Assembly (NCBI GenBank): GCA_023459095.1
Contig: JAEWVQ010000001.1
Coordinates: 1 to 10,559, forward strand
Length of the DNA stretch: 10,559 nt
Reading direction: 5' to 3'
From: Pseudomonadota bacterium
GTDB taxonomy: Bacteria > Pseudomonadota > Gammaproteobacteria > Burkholderiales > Rhodocyclaceae
The notes below the pieces were generated by a model. That model was not told the origin of the DNA, did not search any database, and saw only the letters and a list, made by a program, of their open reading frames with translations. Shown here one piece after another: positions 7,176-10,559 of the stretch. The translations under genes and the position numbers were made by a program. Position 1 is the stretch's first letter. The number at the start of each line of letters is the position of its first letter.

Positions 7176-9614
7176 ATGTTGCGCAGCCATACTCTGCGTC
7201 ATTTTTCGCCTGCGTCCGCCGCCGTGCTCCTTACTTCCCTCCGGCGATTCACCCGCCTGCCGCTCCGGCTGCGTGTCCCCGCCCTCGAGCGCAGCGACTG
7301 GCGCACGCTGGTCGCGGGCAGCATAGGCCTGACCGTGCTGCTGCTCGTCGTGGCGTGGAGCGTGACCTGGCATCGGCTCGCCGCGGAGCAGGCCCTGGTG
7401 CGCGCCAGCGCGCGCGTCCAGCAGCAGAACCTGGTAACCATGGTCTCCGAGAACCTCGGCCAGGTTCTCGATCGCGGCCGCATCATGGCGATCGCCGCCG
7501 AAGCCTGGTTTGCCGGCGACCGCCACGACGCGCTCAACCGGCTGTCGGCAATGGCCGCGGCCGACCGCGCCTTCCTGCGCATCGCGCTCTACGATCCAGG
7601 GCTGCGCCGGGTCTACACCTCGTCGCCGGCCGCCGACCACGCCCCCTTGCGCGACGCCTTGCGCGACATGCTCGCCGCGGCCGCGCTCGACCCCACGCAC
7701 GCGCCGGTGTTCGCACCCCGCCCGGCGGGCTGGGAGCAGGCCTGGCAGGTGCCCATCCTGTTCGCCGTCGAAGGGAGCGACGGCGGGGGCGGCGACGGAC
7801 GCGTGCGCGGCGTGCTCCTCGTGGTCCTCGATCTCGGCTACTTCCTCGGCCTCTACCAGCACATCGATATTGGCCGCTCCGGGGTACTGCAGATCCTCGC
7901 CCGCGACGGCACGGTGATCGCCGAGGCGCGCCAGGCCGGCCTCGTGCTCGACCACGGCCAGCGCCCTGCCCTCCGGCTGCCCGCCACCGAACCGGGCGAG
8001 GGCTCGGTGAGCGGCACCCCCTTCGACGACGGCCGCAGCTATCTGTCGAGCTTCCGCCAGTCCGAGCGCCTGCCATTCACCGTCGTGCTCAGCCGCGATC
8101 TCGACGAGATCCTCGCCGGCCAGCAGCTCACCCGCACCCGCGCCCTGCTCGCCCTGGGGGTGATGAGCGTGCTCCTGCTGCTCGCCACGGCCTGGGTCGT
8201 GCGCAGCATCCGCCAGCAGGGCCGCCTGTTCGCCGCCCTCGAAGCCGCCGACCGCGACAAGCGCGTGCTGATCGAACAGCTCGAGGACGAAAAACGCCGC
8301 GCCGTGGTGCTCGCCGCCCACGACCCCCTCACCGGCCTGCCCAACCGCCGCATGTTCGGCGAGATCGGCGTCACCCATCTGGCGCAGGCCAAGCGCAGCC
8401 GCAAGCACTACGCCCTGCTCTACCTCGACCTCGACCGCTTCAAGGGCATCAACGACACCCTCGGCCACCACGTCGGCGATCTGCTGCTGCAGACCGTCGC
8501 CGCCCGCCTGCGCGCGATGCTGCGTGACTCGGACCTGATCGCGCGCCTCGGCGGCGACGAGTTCGCCGTGCTGCTGACCCGCCTCGACAGCATCGACGAC
8601 GCCGCCGCGATCGCCGCCAAGATCGTCGATCACCTGAGCCAGCCCTATACCGGACTCGACGGCCACGAGGTGCAGACCAGCCCGAGCATCGGCATCGCCG
8701 TGTTCCCGCGCGACGGCCGCGACATGGACACCCTCAGCCGCCATGCCGACGCCGCGATGTACCACGCCAAGCGCAGCGGCCGCGGGCGCCACGCGTTCTA
8801 CGACGCCAGCCTCGATCCGGGCAGCAGCGGCCGCACCTTCAGCCTCGAACAGCGCCTGCCGCGGGCGATCACCGACAACGAGCTGGTGCTGCATTTCCAG
8901 CCCAAGGTGCGGTTGTCGGATTTCCGCATCGTCGGCTTCGAAGCCCTGGTGCGCTGGCAGCACCCGGAGTTCGGCCTGATTCCGCCGCACGACTTCATCC
9001 CGCTCGCCGAGCGCGCGGGTTTCATCGTCCAGCTCGGCGACTGGGTGATCCGCGCGTGCTGCCGCCAGCTCGTGGAATGGACCAGCCGCGGTCTGGCGCC
9101 GGTACCGATCGCGTTCAACGCCTCGGCCCGCCAGCTGCAGGACGAGACCCTGCCGCAGCGCATCGCCGACCTGCTCGTCACCCATGGCGTGGCCGCCAGC
9201 CTGCTGGAGGTGGAGATCACCGAAAGCAGCCTCGTCGAGTCGGTCGAAGTCGCCGGCAAGGTGCTCGGCGCGCTGGAGAAGCTCGGCCTGGGGATCGCGC
9301 TCGACGACTTCGGCAGCGGCTTTTCCAGCCTCGGTTACGTGCGCAGCTTTCCCATCCACTCGATCAAGATCGACCGCGAGTTCATCAACGACATCCGCAA
9401 CAGCCCGGGCGACGCGGTGATCGTCACCTCGATCATCACCCTCGCCCACAACCTCGGCATGCGCGTGGTCGCCGAAGGCGTGGAACTCGTCGACCAGCTC
9501 ATCCACCTCAAGACCGCGGGCTGCGACGAAGTCCAGGGCTATTTCTTCAGCCGCCCGGTGGCGCCCGACGCCGCCGCCGCGCTGCTCCACCATCCGTTCC
9601 TGTCGCCATCATGA
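7176..9614 (+). CDS. Membrane GGDEF-EAL c-di-GMP enzyme with periplasmic sensor region
   Basis: This 812-residue protein makes and/or degrades the second messenger c-di-GMP. A basic 44-residue N-terminus precedes TM1 (about 45-64). Residues 67-320 are probably periplasmic and Cache-like, and TM2 is at about 322-342. A short coiled linker leads to the GGDEF domain (about 375-540): HDPLTGLPNRR 382-392, LDLDRFKGINDTLGH 417-431, GGDEF 459-463, and an intact I-site R450-x-x-D453. The EAL domain (about 555-800) has EALVRW 589-594, N648, EITES 680-684, DDFGSG 710-715, K731-I-D, VVAEGVE 764-770 and QGYFFSRP 787-794, so both domains look catalytic. A TAA directly before the ATG (7173-7175) rules out a longer protein, but no ribosome site precedes it, so an internal start is possible. 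The stop overlaps the next gene by ATGA. Sensor family and net activity are not decided by sequence. Confidence 0.95.
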   Translation: MLRSHTLRHFSPASAAVLLTSLRRFTRLPLRLRVPALERSDWRTLVAGSIGLTVLLLVVAWSVTWHRLAAEQALVRASARVQQQNLVTMVSENLGQVLDRGRIMAIAAEAWFAGDRHDALNRLSAMAAADRAFLRIALYDPGLRRVYTSSPAADHAPLRDALRDMLAAAALDPTHAPVFAPRPAGWEQAWQVPILFAVEGSDGGGGDGRVRGVLLVVLDLGYFLGLYQHIDIGRSGVLQILARDGTVIAEARQAGLVLDHGQRPALRLPATEPGEGSVSGTPFDDGRSYLSSFRQSERLPFTVVLSRDLDEILAGQQLTRTRALLALGVMSVLLLLATAWVVRSIRQQGRLFAALEAADRDKRVLIEQLEDEKRRAVVLAAHDPLTGLPNRRMFGEIGVTHLAQAKRSRKHYALLYLDLDRFKGINDTLGHHVGDLLLQTVAARLRAMLRDSDLIARLGGDEFAVLLTRLDSIDDAAAIAAKIVDHLSQPYTGLDGHEVQTSPSIGIAVFPRDGRDMDTLSRHADAAMYHAKRSGRGRHAFYDASLDPGSSGRTFSLEQRLPRAITDNELVLHFQPKVRLSDFRIVGFEALVRWQHPEFGLIPPHDFIPLAERAGFIVQLGDWVIRACCRQLVEWTSRGLAPVPIAFNASARQLQDETLPQRIADLLVTHGVAASLLEVEITESSLVESVEVAGKVLGALEKLGLGIALDDFGSGFSSLGYVRSFPIHSIKIDREFINDIRNSPGDAVIVTSIITLAHNLGMRVVAEGVELVDQLIHLKTAGCDEVQGYFFSRPVAPDAAAALLHHPFLSPS

Positions 9615-10522
9615 AGCCCCGCCGCCGCGCCCCCGCTCTGGTCCCGAGCGCCGCCCTCGCCGCCATCCTGTGCGCCCTCCTCGCCACGCTCGCACCGCAG
9701 CCCGCCGCCGCATCCTGCGACGACCCGCGTCCGCTGCGCCTGGCGCTGATCCCGAAGAGCCAGGGCGAGGCCCTGGTCGCGCAGTACCGCCCCTTGCTCG
9801 ACGAGCTCGAGCGGACGCTCGCCCGCCGCGTCGACATCGTGCCCACGCCCTCCTACGGCACCGTGGTCGAAGGTCTGCTCGCCGGGCACATCGACCTCGC
9901 CGAACTCGGCCCTGCCACCTATGCCACCGCGCTCGAGCGCGGCGCGGCGATCACGGCCTTCGCCTCGTTCCGTCAACACGCCGGCCCCACCACCGCGTCG
10001 CCCTCGTCCTACCACTCGATGCTGATCACGCGCCGCGGCCGCGGCGCGGGCGGCGTGGACGGGCTGCGCGGCGCCACCCTCAGCCTCACCGACCCGGGCA
10101 GCACCTCGGGGGCGGTGCTGCCGCGCGACGCCATCGCCCGCCTCACCGGCAGCGCGCTCGAACACCATTTCGGCCGCATCACCTTCTCCGGCACCCACGG
10201 CCGCGCGATCGAGGCGGTGCGCACGGCCGCGGTCGACGCCGCCTTCGTGTCGAGCAGCCGGATCGACGAAGCCATCCGCCTCGGCCATCTCCAGCGCGAC
10301 GACATCGACGTGGTGTGGACCTCGGCGCCCATCCCCTACGACCCCTTCGTCCATCGCACCCGCCTGTGCCCGGCACTCAAGGCGCAGATCGCCGCGGTGT
10401 TCTTCGGCGACGCCCCGGCGCTGCGGCCGATGTTCGCCGCGCTCGGCATGAGCGGCTTCGCGGCCGTGGACGACAGCCACTACCGCGAAATCCGCGACCT
10501 CCTCGGGCGCGCCCCACGCTGA
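9611..10522 (+). CDS. PhnD-like periplasmic substrate-binding protein
   Basis: This 303-residue exported protein belongs to the phosphate/phosphite/phosphonate-binding (PhnD-like) family of ABC-transporter solute receptors. The ATG at 9611 overlaps the stop of the GGDEF-EAL gene (ATGA), which couples their translation; longer in-frame extension upstream lies inside that gene and is not real. A signal sequence is clear: basic MKPRRR, a hydrophobic core at 11-28, then PAAASC with C36. Signal peptidase I cleavage near A34/S35 or lipidation at C36 are both possible; the lipobox is weak. LRLALIPKSQ (42-51) is the first strand, VVEGLLAGHIDLAELGPATY (85-104) the typical second block, and DPGSTSGAVLP (161-171) carries the STSG loop that holds the phosphonate group in PhnD. 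VDAAFVSSSRIDEA (208-221) is the later family block. No permease or ATPase gene follows within the window. A sensory role with the upstream enzyme is inferred. Confidence 0.88.
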   Translation: MKPRRRAPALVPSAALAAILCALLATLAPQPAAASCDDPRPLRLALIPKSQGEALVAQYRPLLDELERTLARRVDIVPTPSYGTVVEGLLAGHIDLAELGPATYATALERGAAITAFASFRQHAGPTTASPSSYHSMLITRRGRGAGGVDGLRGATLSLTDPGSTSGAVLPRDAIARLTGSALEHHFGRITFSGTHGRAIEAVRTAAVDAAFVSSSRIDEAIRLGHLQRDDIDVVWTSAPIPYDPFVHRTRLCPALKAQIAAVFFGDAPALRPMFAALGMSGFAAVDDSHYREIRDLLGRAPR

Positions 10523-10559
10523 GCGCCGGGCCACGCGCGGCTTGCACTCAGGCCGCCAG

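Noticed and set aside
8340..9590. Degenerate, receptor-only GGDEF-EAL (LapD-like)
   Set aside because: The GGDEF, I-site, EALVR, DDFG and EGVE motifs all read intact.
6831..9593. 920-codon minus-strand open frame opposite ssrA and the GGDEF-EAL gene
   Set aside because: Same compositional shadow effect; it runs across a structured RNA gene and a certain enzyme gene.
9056..9610. Extended start for the PhnD-like protein within the EAL gene
   Set aside because: The stretch is an out-of-frame, Arg/Pro/Gly-rich shadow of the EAL domain. The ATG at 9611 begins a clear signal peptide and gives a normal 4-base overlap.
10523..10559. Downstream tail after the PhnD-like gene
   Set aside because: Only 37 bases; no terminator with a T-run or start of another gene can be supported.

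Overview
The window is a GC-rich bacterial chromosome segment, most likely from the Betaproteobacteria, order Rhodocyclales (Thauera/Azoarcus/Aromatoleum type). Three things support this: a box cluster for aerobic benzoyl-CoA breakdown, strong G/C third-position codon use, and a circularly permuted ssrA gene of the kind known from part of the Betaproteobacteria. All supported genes lie on the + strand.

Region 1 (1-4642) holds boxC (5' end cut off by the window edge), boxB and boxA in that order. BoxA is an NADPH:BoxB iron-sulfur flavoprotein reductase. BoxB is the diiron oxygenase that makes 2,3-epoxybenzoyl-CoA. BoxC is the crotonase-fold lyase that hydrolytically opens the ring and releases formate. 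The gaps between the three genes contain well-formed stem-loops that may set transcript ratios or stability. Downstream (4777-5358) is a diiron hemerythrin-like (HHE) protein behind a hairpin-rich leader that carries a perfect 12-bp palindrome.

Region 2 (5360-6747) has its own candidate promoter and a leader hairpin. It holds a two-gene unit of unknown function. The first protein has a soluble helical N-terminal part and a C-terminal hydrophobic, glycine-zipper-like hairpin. The second, starting 4 bases later, is small and soluble. The layout resembles an antibacterial effector with its partner or immunity protein, but this is inference.

Region 3 (about 6800-7120) is ssrA in permuted, two-piece form. 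The tRNA-like acceptor piece comes first. A short excised spacer then folds back onto the acceptor stem. The coding piece follows, with the tag ANDERFAVAA ending in TAA. The acceptor stem carries the G3:U70 alanine identity pair.

Region 4 (7176-10522) is a translationally coupled pair. The first gene encodes a membrane-bound GGDEF-EAL protein with a large periplasmic sensor region and intact motifs in both catalytic domains. The second, overlapping by ATGA, encodes an exported PhnD-like substrate-binding protein with no transporter permease or ATPase in view. A periplasmic binding protein that feeds a ligand signal to a c-di-GMP enzyme, as in the NspS/MbaA pair of Vibrio cholerae, is the best hypothesis.
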